A DNA stretch of 38,431 nucleotides from Oscillospiraceae bacterium. Lineage in GTDB: Bacteria > Bacillota > Clostridia > Oscillospirales > Acutalibacteraceae. The notes beneath the pieces were generated by a model. That model ran no database searches and was not told the origin of the DNA. It was given only the letters and a program-made list of their open reading frames with translations. The stretch spans positions 1 to 38,431 of the forward strand of contig SVOR01000018.1 in the NCBI GenBank assembly GCA_015066295.1. Direction: 5' to 3'. This document shows, one piece after another, positions 1-8,037 of this stretch. The position numbers were made by a program, and so were the translations under genes. Each line of letters begins with the position of its first letter. The stretch's first letter is position 1.

Positions 1-23
1 CTATGGATTGTCAATATAAGCAT

Positions 24-65
24 AAAAAATAATGCTTGTGATTTTCTCACAAGCATTATTTTTTT
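24..65. terminator. Bidirectional terminator after the zinc operon
   Basis: An A-rich left arm and T-rich right arm enclose a perfect stem (AATGCTTGTGA / TCACAAGCATT) with a TTTTC loop. Both strands have a run of six or more T after the stem. It lies about 70 bases beyond the permease stop codon, so it probably ends the minus-strand zinc operon and any plus-strand transcript entering from the left. Bases 66-138, between it and the permease, show nothing else. Confidence 0.85.
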
Positions 66-138
66 GCACTCGTCAACCGGCTTCTTTATTGGATTTTCTT
101 AAACATCCTTATGAGAAGCACGGTTTCCCCTGTGTTTT

Positions 139-957
139 TTATTTCTTAAAAATTCTACCTACAACCGACAGTATAACAAAAACTGCGAGGCTGACGATGA
201 CCACACTCGAGCCGGGGGATGTGTTTAAAACAATTGACAAAACAAGGCCTGTGAGGAAATTGAAAACCGAAATTATAAGCGATGATATAATGACCGAGCG
301 GTAGTTTTTGCAGAGCCTTGATGCCGTAAGTACAGGGAAAATTATAAGACTCGAAATAAGCAATGCGCCCATCATACGCATACCGATAACCACCGTAACG
401 GCGGTGAGGGCGGCTAATAATGAGTTATATGCGCCTGTTTTTACACCCGTTGCGGCGGCAAAATCCTCATCAAAGGTGATGGCAAAAAGCTTGTTGTAAA
501 AAACAACGTAAAGCGCCAACACCAAGACCGATAAAATCACCGTAATTATTACGTCCTCTTTCGATACCGTATAGATACTGCCGAACATATAGTTGCTAAT
601 ATCTATATTGCCGCCACCCGACAATTTTTGGGCGGTGTAGCCGATTGCCAAGGCACTACTCGAAACGAGGGCGATAATTGCGTCGCCGTTAATTTTGCTG
701 TTTTTGTTTATGCGAAGCATTAAAAATGCCGCTATTATAACGGTGGGAATCGCAACGTAAAGCGGTGCAAAGCCAAGGGCGAGCGCCAGAGCCGATGCGC
801 CAAAACCGACGTGGGAGAGGCCGTCACCTATCATTGAAAATCTTTTAAGCACTAAACTTACGCCAAGAAGCGCACAGCAGACCGCTATTAAAAGCCCAAC
901 AATCAGAGCGTTTCGCATAAAATCATATTGAAGGAAGGATAAAATATACTCAATCAT
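139..957 (-). CDS. znuB: Zinc/manganese ABC transporter permease (ZnuB family)
   Basis: Integral membrane subunit of a metal ABC importer of the ZnuB/MntB (ABC-3) family. The 272 residues are almost entirely hydrophobic, with about eight membrane segments. The internal stretch around residues 35-60 (SLVLKRFSMIGDGLSHVGFG) is the family hallmark, where the loop contacts the ATPase. It overlaps the upstream ATPase gene by 8 bases, which suggests translational coupling. It is the last gene of the regulator-binding protein-ATPase-permease operon. Zinc is the likeliest substrate given the linked Fur-family regulator, but manganese cannot be excluded from sequence alone. Confidence 0.93.
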   Translation of the reverse strand: MIEYILSFLQYDFMRNALIVGLLIAVCCALLGVSLVLKRFSMIGDGLSHVGFGASALALALGFAPLYVAIPTVIIAAFLMLRINKNSKINGDAIIALVSSSALAIGYTAQKLSGGGNIDISNYMFGSIYTVSKEDVIITVILSVLVLALYVVFYNKLFAITFDEDFAAATGVKTGAYNSLLAALTAVTVVIGMRMMGALLISSLIIFPVLTASRLCKNYRSVIISSLIISVFNFLTGLVLSIVLNTSPGSSVVIVSLAVFVILSVVGRIFKK

Positions 958-1657
958 GACTGTGCCCCTCCACTAACATTTTTTTGCCAATCTCCGAATG
1001 GCAATATTCGTGCGAGGTGCCAAAAAAGGTTTCATTGCGACCCAAATGCAGTATTTTATCGCCGTATTTAACGGCACATTGTACGTCGTGTGAAATGATA
1101 ATAACGGTAACACCCTGCTCCTTTAAATCGGCCAAAACGTCGTAAAACTCGGCAGAGGCGAGCGGGTCGAGCGCTGTTAGCGGTTCATCAAGCAGCAGCA
1201 CTCCGTTGGCGGCACAAAGCGCGCGACAGAGTAGCACGCGTTGCTTCTGACCACCCGAAAGGTCGCGGAAGGAGGCGTTTTTAAGCTCCTCAATATGAAG
1301 CTTTTTCATTATGCCCTCGGCATTCTCTTTTTGCTTTTTAGTGTAAAAAGGCATTAGCGTTGCACGATTTAAAAAGCCCGACATTACAATTTCGCTGACG
1401 CTTGCAGGGAAATCGGACTGAATTTCATTTTGCTGCGGCATATAGCCGATTTGATTTTTGCTTATGCCGTCAAAGACTATCTTGCCCGACGACGCATCCA
1501 TAAGACCGAGCAACAGCTTTATAAGGGTTGTTTTACCGCTACCGTTTTCGCCCACGATATAAAGCGTGTCGCCACGCTCGACCGAAAAGCTTACGTCAAG
1601 CAAAACTGTGTTGCCCGAAAAGCTTTTGGTTAAATTTTCAACTGTTATAAGTGCCAT
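950..1657 (-). CDS. znuC: Zinc/manganese ABC transporter ATP-binding protein (ZnuC family)
   Basis: Cytoplasmic ATPase that powers the metal importer. All nucleotide-binding motifs are intact in this 235-residue protein: Walker A GENGSGKT (36-43), Q-loop Q75, signature LSGGQ (133-137), Walker B LLLDEP (154-159) and switch histidine H190 in SHD. The C-terminus carries a short His-containing tail (GHSHD), often seen in metal transporters. Its start codon touches the stop of the binding-protein gene and its end overlaps the permease gene, so the three import genes are tightly packed. Confidence 0.95.
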   Translation of the reverse strand: MALITVENLTKSFSGNTVLLDVSFSVERGDTLYIVGENGSGKTTLIKLLLGLMDASSGKIVFDGISKNQIGYMPQQNEIQSDFPASVSEIVMSGFLNRATLMPFYTKKQKENAEGIMKKLHIEELKNASFRDLSGGQKQRVLLCRALCAANGVLLLDEPLTALDPLASAEFYDVLADLKEQGVTVIIISHDVQCAVKYGDKILHLGRNETFFGTSHEYCHSEIGKKMLVEGHSHD

Positions 1658-2541
1658 TAGTTGAGTCCTTTCTGAAGCGCCGTTTTGTTGCGTTTCATAA
1701 TATCCAAATAGGTAACCCCGTTGTTAAAATCATCACTTGATATATTGTGTGCCGAATGAAGCTCTAAAACTTCGGTACCCGTTGCCTTCGCCACCGTTTC
1801 TGCCACGTTTTTTGTGCTGAGTTCAATATGAAATACCGCCGAAAGCTTGTCCTTATTTACAGCATCAATAAGACGTGTAACGGTGGCAATATCGGCATCG
1901 GTATCGTGCTCGCAACCACCGAAAGCCGCGACGAAATTAAGTCCGTAATACTCGGCAAAATACTTAAATGGAAAGCGGTCGGCAACCACGATTTTTTTAT
2001 GCTTTGCCTCGGCTATAACCTTCTTTGTTGCGGCGGCCTCGGCCTCAATTTCGCCAATATATTTTTCGGCGTTTTGGCGGTAATAATCGGCATTTTCTTT
2101 GTCAATTTCGCAAAGGGAGTCACTTATTGCCGCAATCATTTTTTTGGCATTTGAAGGAGCGGTCCATATATGCTCGTCAAATCCATGCTCGTCATCCGAA
2201 ATGAGTGACACATACTCCATCATTTTTAACGTCTTGGTCTTTTTAGTATCAATATTTTTTATTATTTTTTCTACCCAACTATCCGACTCGCCGCCGATAT
2301 AAATAAACATTTCGCTGTCAGTTATGGTGGCTATATCGAGCGCCGTCGGCTCGAAGGAATGCATATCGCTGCCTGCGGGAATAAGCAGATGCACCTGTGC
2401 CTTATCACCCGCCACCGCACGCGCAAAATCATACTCGGCAAAGTTGGTTGCAACGATGTCAATTTTTTGACTTTCCGTCCTTACCGCACAACCCGATAAG
2501 GCAAGCAAGCAAACAAGTATTAAAATAAAAGCTCTTTTCAT
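1657..2541 (-). CDS. znuA: Zinc ABC transporter substrate-binding lipoprotein (ZnuA family)
   Basis: Extracellular metal-binding lipoprotein that feeds the permease. I chose the ATG at 2541 (294 aa) rather than the longer frame, because it puts a signal peptide first, with lipobox LSGC and Cys18 as the lipidated residue. Metal-ligand candidates are H61 in the family motif MHSFEP, and H119/H124 in the acidic loop DDEHGFDEHIW. The position that often carries a third histidine reads ADRFPF, a variant I recall from other clostridial homologues. The ATG overlaps the regulator's stop codon by one base (TAATG), implying coupled translation. Confidence 0.93.
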   Translation of the reverse strand: MKRAFILILVCLLALSGCAVRTESQKIDIVATNFAEYDFARAVAGDKAQVHLLIPAGSDMHSFEPTALDIATITDSEMFIYIGGESDSWVEKIIKNIDTKKTKTLKMMEYVSLISDDEHGFDEHIWTAPSNAKKMIAAISDSLCEIDKENADYYRQNAEKYIGEIEAEAAATKKVIAEAKHKKIVVADRFPFKYFAEYYGLNFVAAFGGCEHDTDADIATVTRLIDAVNKDKLSAVFHIELSTKNVAETVAKATGTEVLELHSAHNISSDDFNNGVTYLDIMKRNKTALQKGLN

Positions 2542-2954
2542 TATTGGTTTTCCCCTACACAATTTCCGCACACGCCGTACAAGACCGTCTTAAAATTATC
2601 CACCTTAAAGCCGTGATGCTCGGCAATATGACTGTTTAAAAGAGACATCTGCTCACATTCCATATGTAAAAGGGTGCCGCAAACACTACATTTAAGATGA
2701 AAATGCTCGCTACACTTTTTGCCTTCCTCGATATACTGATAACAAGCGCTGTCGCCCTGCGGCATAGAAAAGCGGCGCACCTTGTTATCGCGCACCAACC
2801 TTTCAAGCGTGCGATAAACCGTTGTACGACCTACGTCATCGCCCTTTGCACGCAATAAATCGGTAATATCATCGGCCGTTAGATGCCTGTCCCTATTCTC
2901 TATAAGGAGCCTTTCTATAAGGCTTTTTTGTTTTGTTTTGTATTCCGTTTTCAT
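2541..2954 (-). CDS. zur: Fur-family metalloregulator, probably Zur
   Basis: DNA-binding metal sensor of the Fur superfamily, 137 aa. The winged helix is at residues 20-62, with recognition helix GRTTVYRTL at 42-50. Two CXXC pairs (C89/C92 and C129/C132) make the structural zinc site, and H84/H86 with the later HH pair can provide a sensory site. It is the first gene of the metal-importer operon and overlaps znuA by one base. An inverted repeat sits between its promoter and start, so it probably represses itself and the importer when zinc is plentiful. Fur, PerR and Zur cannot be separated by motif alone; the context favours Zur. Confidence 0.85.
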   Translation of the reverse strand: MKTEYKTKQKSLIERLLIENRDRHLTADDITDLLRAKGDDVGRTTVYRTLERLVRDNKVRRFSMPQGDSACYQYIEEGKKCSEHFHLKCSVCGTLLHMECEQMSLLNSHIAEHHGFKVDNFKTVLYGVCGNCVGENQ

Positions 2955-2969
2955 AAAACACCTCGAAAT

Positions 2970-2984
2970 TGAAACTGAATTTCA
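2970..2984. promoter_or_regulatory. Candidate Fur/Zur operator (7-1-7 inverted repeat)
   Basis: TGAAACTGAATTTCA forms a 7-1-7 inverted repeat with one mismatch in the arms, the typical layout of Fur/Zur/PerR boxes. It begins 7 bases downstream of the -10 element of the regulator promoter, so a bound repressor would cover the transcription start. Confidence 0.6.
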
Positions 2985-2991
2985 TTTTTAT

Positions 2992-3020
2992 ATTTTATAG
3001 TAAATTCTGACTCTTGTCAA
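2992..3020 (-). promoter_or_regulatory. Sigma-A promoter of the zur-znuACB operon
   Basis: On the minus strand TTGACA (3015-3020) and TAAAAT (2992-2997) are separated by exactly 17 bases, about 40 bases upstream of the regulator's ATG. GAGGTG just before the ATG serves as ribosome-binding site. Confidence 0.8.
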
Positions 3021-3027
3021 CAAATTC

Positions 3028-3056
3028 TTGTAAAATTGTAACTAATATGTTATTAT
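3028..3056 (+). promoter_or_regulatory. Probable sigma-A promoter of the rnf operon
   Basis: TTGTAA (3028-3033) and TATTAT (3051-3056) have a 17-base spacer. A second TATAAT lies at 3076-3081 but has no convincing -35. The promoter is divergent from the zinc operon promoter, and the two -35 elements lie within about 10 bases of each other. Confidence 0.55.
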
Positions 3057-3102
3057 GTTTAGTGTATGATTTATATATAATAAATATATTGGAGGAAGAT
3101 TT

Positions 3103-4437
3103 GTGAGTTTTAAAGAATCAATTCTTAAACCAATTGCAAAGCTAAGGGGTGGCGCACATCTGCCACACAGCAAACATACTGCCGAAAAGGAATCGGTTGT
3201 TATGCCTGCTCCCGCCGTTGTGACAATTCCCCTAAAGCAGCATATCGGCGCTGAATGCACCCCCACAGTTAAAAAGGACGATAAGGTTTTTGTCGGCACC
3301 GTAATTGCCGACAGCGACGCACCGCTTTCGGTACCGATTCACTCGTCTGTTTCGGGCACCGTTAAGGATATTAAAAAAATCCATCAGCCCGGCGGTCCCG
3401 TTAATGCCATTGTTATTGAGTCGGACGGTGAAATGACACCCGACCCGTCACTTAAACCCCACAGGGTTAAAACGGCAAAGGGCATTGTTAAGGCCTGCCG
3501 CGAGTGTGGACTTGTTGGTCTTGGTGGTGCAGGCTTCCCCGTGCATATTAAGTTAGAGGCCCTCTTGAAGCCCGAAATTGATACCCTTATTATCAACTGT
3601 GCCGAATGTGAGCCCTACATAACGAGCGACTACCGTGAATGTATGGAAAGCTATGACGACATTTTAAAGGGCGTTTACCTTTTGCGTGACGCATTTGAGC
3701 TTAAAAAGGTAATCATTGCCATTGAGGGCAACAAACCCAAGGCAATTGAAAAATTATATGAAATTGCAAGCGATATACAGGACCCCGAGGATAACGTAAA
3801 GCTTATGTGTCTTGACACAAGCTATCCGCAGGGTGCCGAAAAGATGCTTGTCTACACCGCAACGGGTAAAAAGATACCGCTTGGCAAATTGCCTGCCGAC
3901 GTAGGCTGTGCCGTTATGAATATTACAAGTGTGGCAACGCTTTACCGATTCTTAAAAACGGGTATGCCCCTTGTTTCAAAGCGTATTACGGTTGACGGAA
4001 ACGCCATTAAAAATCCGCAAAACGTTATAGCTCCCATTGGTGCTTCGGTACAGGATATTCTCGACTTCTGCGGCGGTGTCGATGAGGACGTTGAAAAAAT
4101 TCTGCTTGGTGGACCTATGATGGGTACCGCCATTAAGGATACCGAAACGGTAATTGCAAAACAGACCAACGCCGTGCTGTGCTTTAAAAATATTAAGCCC
4201 ATACGCACGACACCCTGTATTCGTTGCGGTCGCTGTGCCGCCGCCTGCCCGATGTATTTGGCACCCGGTGCGGTTGAGCATTCTATTGACCACAACTTTG
4301 CAAATCTTGAAAATCTTAACGTTACAGCCTGTATTGAGTGTGGCAGCTGCAGTTACGTCTGCCCCGCAGGACGTCCGCTTACCGCGGCAATGCGCACAGG
4401 CAAATATGAATTGAGGAGGTTACAAAATGCAAAATAA
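3103..4437 (+). CDS. rnfC: Rnf complex subunit RnfC (NADH-binding, Fe-S)
   Basis: Peripheral subunit of the Rnf ferredoxin:NAD+ oxidoreductase; it carries the NAD(H)/FMN site and two [4Fe-4S] clusters. The 444-residue protein has the nucleotide-binding glycine loop GLGGAGFP at about 136-146. Two complete ferredoxin motifs are present near the C-terminus: C372/C375/C378/C382 and C410/C413/C416/C420. Translation starts at GTG 3103, seven bases after a strong GGAGGA. It is the first gene of rnfCDGEAB, the order used by clostridia and acetogens, and overlaps rnfD by 11 bases. Confidence 0.96.
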   Translation: MSFKESILKPIAKLRGGAHLPHSKHTAEKESVVMPAPAVVTIPLKQHIGAECTPTVKKDDKVFVGTVIADSDAPLSVPIHSSVSGTVKDIKKIHQPGGPVNAIVIESDGEMTPDPSLKPHRVKTAKGIVKACRECGLVGLGGAGFPVHIKLEALLKPEIDTLIINCAECEPYITSDYRECMESYDDILKGVYLLRDAFELKKVIIAIEGNKPKAIEKLYEIASDIQDPEDNVKLMCLDTSYPQGAEKMLVYTATGKKIPLGKLPADVGCAVMNITSVATLYRFLKTGMPLVSKRITVDGNAIKNPQNVIAPIGASVQDILDFCGGVDEDVEKILLGGPMMGTAIKDTETVIAKQTNAVLCFKNIKPIRTTPCIRCGRCAAACPMYLAPGAVEHSIDHNFANLENLNVTACIECGSCSYVCPAGRPLTAAMRTGKYELRRLQNAK

Positions 4438-5347
4438 GTTTATAGTTTCCTCTTCGCCGCATTTACATACTCCCGACTCTACGGGCGGCATTATGTTTGA
4501 CGTAATAATCGCTCTGCTTCCCGCCACGATATACGGTATGATTATATTTGGTTATCGTGCAGCGCTTATGGTGTTAGTAAGCATAGCTTCTGCCGTGCTT
4601 AGCGAATTTGTTTGGAACAAACTTACCAAAAAAGAAAATTCACTAACTGATTTAAGCGCGGTGGTTACGGGTCTTTTGTTGGCGCTTAACCTACCGTCAA
4701 GCCTACCCTTATGGATGGCGGCAGTCGGCAGTGCAATTGCCATAATTGTTATTAAGCAGATGTTTGGCGGCTTGGGTCAGAACTTCGTTAACCCCGCTAT
4801 TGCCGCAAGAATTGTACTTCTTGTTTCCTTCCCTGCGGCTATGACGAAATTTTATGAGCCGTTTGGCGAAATTGTAAGCTCGGCAACTCCGCTTGCTGCC
4901 GAGGCAGGTACATATCACCTTAAAGATTTACTGCTCGGTATGCATGCAGGCTCAATTGGTGAAACCTCGGCGCTATTACTTCTTATCGGCGGTATATATC
5001 TTATGCTTCGCCGCGTTATTGCGCCAACCATACCCGTTTGCTTTATCGGTACGGTATTTATATTCTCACTGATTTTGGGTGTTGACCCCTTTGCCGCTAT
5101 TTTAAGCGGTGGACTTTTCCTCGGTGCCTTCTTTATGGCGACCGACTACGTTACAAGCCCTGCTATACCGCTCGGTCAGGTAATATTCGGTGTTGGTTGC
5201 GGTCTGCTCACCGTAATTATACGTGAGTTTGCAGCACTTCCCGAGGGTGTTTCCTATGCAATACTTCTTATGAATATTTTAGTGCCCCACATAAATCACC
5301 TTACCGCACGTAAACCCTTTGGAACGGAGGCGGCAAAAGATGAGTAA
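4427..5347 (+). CDS. rnfD: Rnf complex subunit RnfD (flavinylated membrane protein)
   Basis: Membrane subunit of Rnf carrying a covalently bound FMN. The 306-residue protein has many hydrophobic segments. SSATPLA at about 151-157 matches the RnfD flavinylation site, with T154 as the predicted attachment residue. The N-terminus keeps the family motif SSSPHLHTPDST. Its ATG lies inside the end of rnfC after GAGGAGG-type Shine-Dalgarno bases, and its end overlaps rnfG by 8 bases, so the operon is translationally coupled. Confidence 0.95.
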   Translation: MQNKFIVSSSPHLHTPDSTGGIMFDVIIALLPATIYGMIIFGYRAALMVLVSIASAVLSEFVWNKLTKKENSLTDLSAVVTGLLLALNLPSSLPLWMAAVGSAIAIIVIKQMFGGLGQNFVNPAIAARIVLLVSFPAAMTKFYEPFGEIVSSATPLAAEAGTYHLKDLLLGMHAGSIGETSALLLLIGGIYLMLRRVIAPTIPVCFIGTVFIFSLILGVDPFAAILSGGLFLGAFFMATDYVTSPAIPLGQVIFGVGCGLLTVIIREFAALPEGVSYAILLMNILVPHINHLTARKPFGTEAAKDE

Positions 5348-5939
5348 TATTTCTTTCTTTAAAAAATACGGTGACGTCTTTAAGGCGATTATCGTTTTAA
5401 CCGCCGTCTGCCTTGTTATATCGGCGGCACTTGCCTTTACAAACGATATAACCAAGGATAAGATTGCCGAAATCGAGGCAACGACCGCCAACTCGGCAAT
5501 GTCGGCACTTATTAAGGGCGACAAATACGATGCTATGACCGACCAAATCTATGGTGTAACCGAGATGGGTGTGTTAAAGGGATATATTATCACAACCACA
5601 GCCAAAGGCTATGGCGGTGACGTTAAGGTTATGACCGCTATATCGCCCGAAAACAAGATTATCGGCATAAATATTCTTAGTGCCGCCGACGAGACTCCCG
5701 GTCTTGGTCAAAACGCAACCAAGCCCGACTTTTACGAGCAATTCGCAGGCAAGGGCGCCGACGTTGTGGTTGTTAAAAATGGCGCTAAGGACAATGAGAT
5801 AAACGCCGTTACGGGTGCTACGATTACTTCACGCGCGGTAACTAACGCCGTAAACGAAGCATTCAAAATATTTAACGAATATTTACAAAACGCCGGCTCA
5901 ATGCTGGTGCCGATTACCGAAACTACGGAGGTGCAATAA
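5340..5939 (+). CDS. rnfG: Rnf complex subunit RnfG (FMN-binding)
   Basis: Outward-facing Rnf subunit with one N-terminal membrane anchor (about residues 15-33) and an FMN-binding domain. The flavin attachment motif TGAT is at 158-161, followed by ITSRAV as in the family. I take ATG 5340 as the start (199 aa): it follows GGAGG at a good distance and removes a seven-residue Arg-rich extension that lies inside rnfD. The end overlaps the rnfE ATG by one base (TAATG). Confidence 0.94.
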   Translation: MSNISFFKKYGDVFKAIIVLTAVCLVISAALAFTNDITKDKIAEIEATTANSAMSALIKGDKYDAMTDQIYGVTEMGVLKGYIITTTAKGYGGDVKVMTAISPENKIIGINILSAADETPGLGQNATKPDFYEQFAGKGADVVVVKNGAKDNEINAVTGATITSRAVTNAVNEAFKIFNEYLQNAGSMLVPITETTEVQ

Positions 5940-6628
5940 TGAAAAATAACAAATATTTATCTTATTTCACCAACGGCATTATTAAAGAAAACCCTGTTTT
6001 AAGACTTATGCTCGGCACCTGCCCCACCTTAGCGGTTACGACCGCCGCCATAAACGGCATTGGTATGGGCGCCGCCGCTACACTTGTTCTTATTGGTTCT
6101 AACCTGGTTATTTCCTTGCTTAGAAACGTAATTCCCGATAAGGTAAGAATTCCTGCATACATAACCATTATTGCGGGCTTTGTAACGGTGGTACAGATGC
6201 TTGTTAAAGCATTTTTACCATCAATAGATGCGTCTCTCGGCATATATTTGCCCCTTATCGTTGTTAACTGCATAATCTTGGGCAGAGCCGAAATGTTCGC
6301 TTCTAAAAACTCTGTATTACCGAGTGTTCTTGACGGACTCGGTATGGGCATCGGCTTTACCGCAACGCTTACCCTTATGGGCGCAATTCGTGAAATTATA
6401 GGTGCAGGCACAATATTCTCACTGCCCGTAACCGTAAACTTTATTGACCCGATGATAGTTATGCTTCTGCCCCCCGGTGGCTTCTTTGTATTCGGCGTGC
6501 TTGTTGCCGTATCCAATAAGCTTGCAACCATTAAAGGTAAGGAGCCCGTTAACTGCACGGGCTGTGGCGACTGTCCTATGAAGGACAGCTGCACTAAGGA
6601 AAGCGAGGTGGCAGCAGATGTTCAGTAA
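5939..6628 (+). CDS. rnfE: Rnf complex subunit RnfE with a Cys-rich C-terminal tail
   Basis: Six-helix membrane subunit that pairs with RnfA. C28 (in GTCPTLAV) and C111 (in VVNCIILG) correspond to the cysteines that, with those of RnfA, hold an intramembrane [2Fe-2S] cluster in known Rnf/Nqr structures. The 229-residue protein ends in a soluble extension with C206, C209, C212 and C218 (spacing CX2CX2CX5C), which could bind metal or an additional cluster. Overlaps at both ends (1 and 11 bases) tie it to rnfG and rnfA. Confidence 0.94.
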   Translation: MKNNKYLSYFTNGIIKENPVLRLMLGTCPTLAVTTAAINGIGMGAAATLVLIGSNLVISLLRNVIPDKVRIPAYITIIAGFVTVVQMLVKAFLPSIDASLGIYLPLIVVNCIILGRAEMFASKNSVLPSVLDGLGMGIGFTATLTLMGAIREIIGAGTIFSLPVTVNFIDPMIVMLLPPGGFFVFGVLVAVSNKLATIKGKEPVNCTGCGDCPMKDSCTKESEVAADVQ

Positions 6629-7199
6629 CGTTATTCCCATTTTGCTTGCGGGTCTGCTTACCGAAAATATGATTTTATCAAAATTCCTCGGTATTTGCCC
6701 CTTCCTTGGCACCTCTAAAAAGATTGATACGGCATTTAGTATGAGTGTTGCCGTAACCTTGGTTATGATTATTGCCACCGCTGTTACGTATCCGCTTTAC
6801 GCATACGTTTTAACGCCGCTGGGACTTCAGTATCTGCAAACACTTTTATTCATTTTGGTTATAGCCGCTATTGTTCAGCTTTTGGAAATTACGCTTAAAA
6901 AGTACATTAAAAGCCTTTACCAAGCATTGGGTATTTACTTGCCCCTTATCACCACAAACTGTGCGGTGCTTGGTATTACAATGCTCAACTTCACAAAGGG
7001 CTACAACTATTTTGATTCCCTCATAAACGCTTTGGCTGCAGGTCTTGGCTTTATGCTTGCAATGGTAATCTTTGCAGGCGTACGTGAGCGTCTTGACCGA
7101 AGCGATATACCCGAATTTTTAAAGGGACTGCCCATCACACTAATTGCTGCGGCAATTGTTTCCCTTTCATTCCTTGGCTTTGCCGGAATAGGAGGTTAA
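6618..7199 (+). CDS. rnfA: Rnf complex subunit RnfA
   Basis: Six-helix membrane subunit, homologous to RnfE and inverted relative to it. C27 (GICPFLG) and C115 (TTNCAVLG) are the expected cluster ligands at the RnfA-RnfE interface. The 193-aa length is normal. The ribosome-binding site GAGGTGG lies within the end of rnfE. RnfA is the most conserved Rnf protein and the assignment is firm. Confidence 0.96.
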   Translation: MFSNVIPILLAGLLTENMILSKFLGICPFLGTSKKIDTAFSMSVAVTLVMIIATAVTYPLYAYVLTPLGLQYLQTLLFILVIAAIVQLLEITLKKYIKSLYQALGIYLPLITTNCAVLGITMLNFTKGYNYFDSLINALAAGLGFMLAMVIFAGVRERLDRSDIPEFLKGLPITLIAAAIVSLSFLGFAGIGG

Positions 7200-7202
7200 T
7201 GT

Positions 7203-7985
7203 ATGGAAATATTATATGCCGTTTTAATCATTACCGCCGTCGGCTTCGTCTTTGGTATAATTCTATCGGTAGCATCGGTTATTATGCACGTACCCGTTGA
7301 CGAAAAGGTATCAAAAATAAGAGAATGCCTGCCGGGTGCCAACTGCGGTGCTTGCGGATATACAGGCTGCGACGGTTATGCCGAGGCCATCGCATCGGGC
7401 GAGGCCGAGCCTTATAAATGTACCCCCGGTGGTAAGGCTACCTCTGAAGCACTATCCGAGCTTCTTGGCGTTGAAATTAAAACCGAACAATTTGTTGCCG
7501 TTGTGGGCTGCAATCACGGTTTAGATAAGGCAAACGTCGATTATCTTTACGAGGGCAGACAATCCTGCGCTTCGGTAAAGCTTTTATATGGCGGTCAGTT
7601 ACAGTGTAAATACGGTTGTCTTGGTTTTGGCGACTGCGTGAACGTCTGCGACTACGATGCCATTAAGATAGTTGACGGCATCGCAAAGGTAAACCGCGAA
7701 AAGTGTGTTGGCTGTGCCAAGTGCGCAAAGACCTGTCCCAGCTCGGTTATTTCGCTTATCCCCTACGACACCAAGGTCACCGTTAATTGCCACAACCTTG
7801 AAAAAGGCGCCGTTTCAAGAAAGAAATGCTCCGCCTCGTGTATCGGTTGTATGAAGTGCACCAAGGTGTGCGAAACGGGTGCCATTTCGGTTGAAAACTT
7901 CTTAGCACACATTGATACCGCAAAGTGTATCAACTGCGGCAAATGCGCCGAGGTCTGCCCTCAGGGTTGTATTTTGGTTCATTAA
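7203..7985 (+). CDS. rnfB: Rnf complex subunit RnfB (multi-cluster ferredoxin-like)
   Basis: Electron entry subunit that accepts electrons from ferredoxin. One membrane helix (1-28) is followed by the RnfB cluster motif with C42, C48, C51 and C56. Four further Cys-rich ferredoxin-type motifs follow (starting near CKYGCLGFGDC, CVGCAKC, CIGCMKC and CINCGKC). At 260 aa this is the longer clostridial form. It follows rnfA by 3 bases with GGAGG ahead of the ATG and is the last gene of the operon before a strong terminator. Confidence 0.95.
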   Translation: MEILYAVLIITAVGFVFGIILSVASVIMHVPVDEKVSKIRECLPGANCGACGYTGCDGYAEAIASGEAEPYKCTPGGKATSEALSELLGVEIKTEQFVAVVGCNHGLDKANVDYLYEGRQSCASVKLLYGGQLQCKYGCLGFGDCVNVCDYDAIKIVDGIAKVNREKCVGCAKCAKTCPSSVISLIPYDTKVTVNCHNLEKGAVSRKKCSASCIGCMKCTKVCETGAISVENFLAHIDTAKCINCGKCAEVCPQGCILVH

Positions 7986-7992
7986 ACAAAAC

Positions 7993-8032
7993 AAAAAAGC
8001 GATGTGTAGAAAACCTACACATCGCTTTTTTT
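7993..8032. terminator. Bidirectional terminator between rnfB and the acyltransferase gene
   Basis: An 11-bp perfect stem GCGATGTGTAG / CTACACATCGC (7999-8009 and 8015-8025) with loop AAAAC is flanked by six A on the left and seven T on the right. It can terminate rnf on the plus strand and the lepA-acyltransferase transcript on the minus strand. Confidence 0.92.
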
Positions 8033-8037
8033 ATCCG

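Noticed and set aside
32-304. Plus-strand 90-codon frame at the window start
   Set aside because: It runs through a terminator and is antisense to the permease gene; no ribosome-binding site.
5962-6594. Long minus-strand open frame of 210 codons opposite rnfE
   Set aside because: rnfE is unmistakable with its cysteine motifs; the opposite frame has no ribosome-binding site and its composition is that of an antisense shadow.
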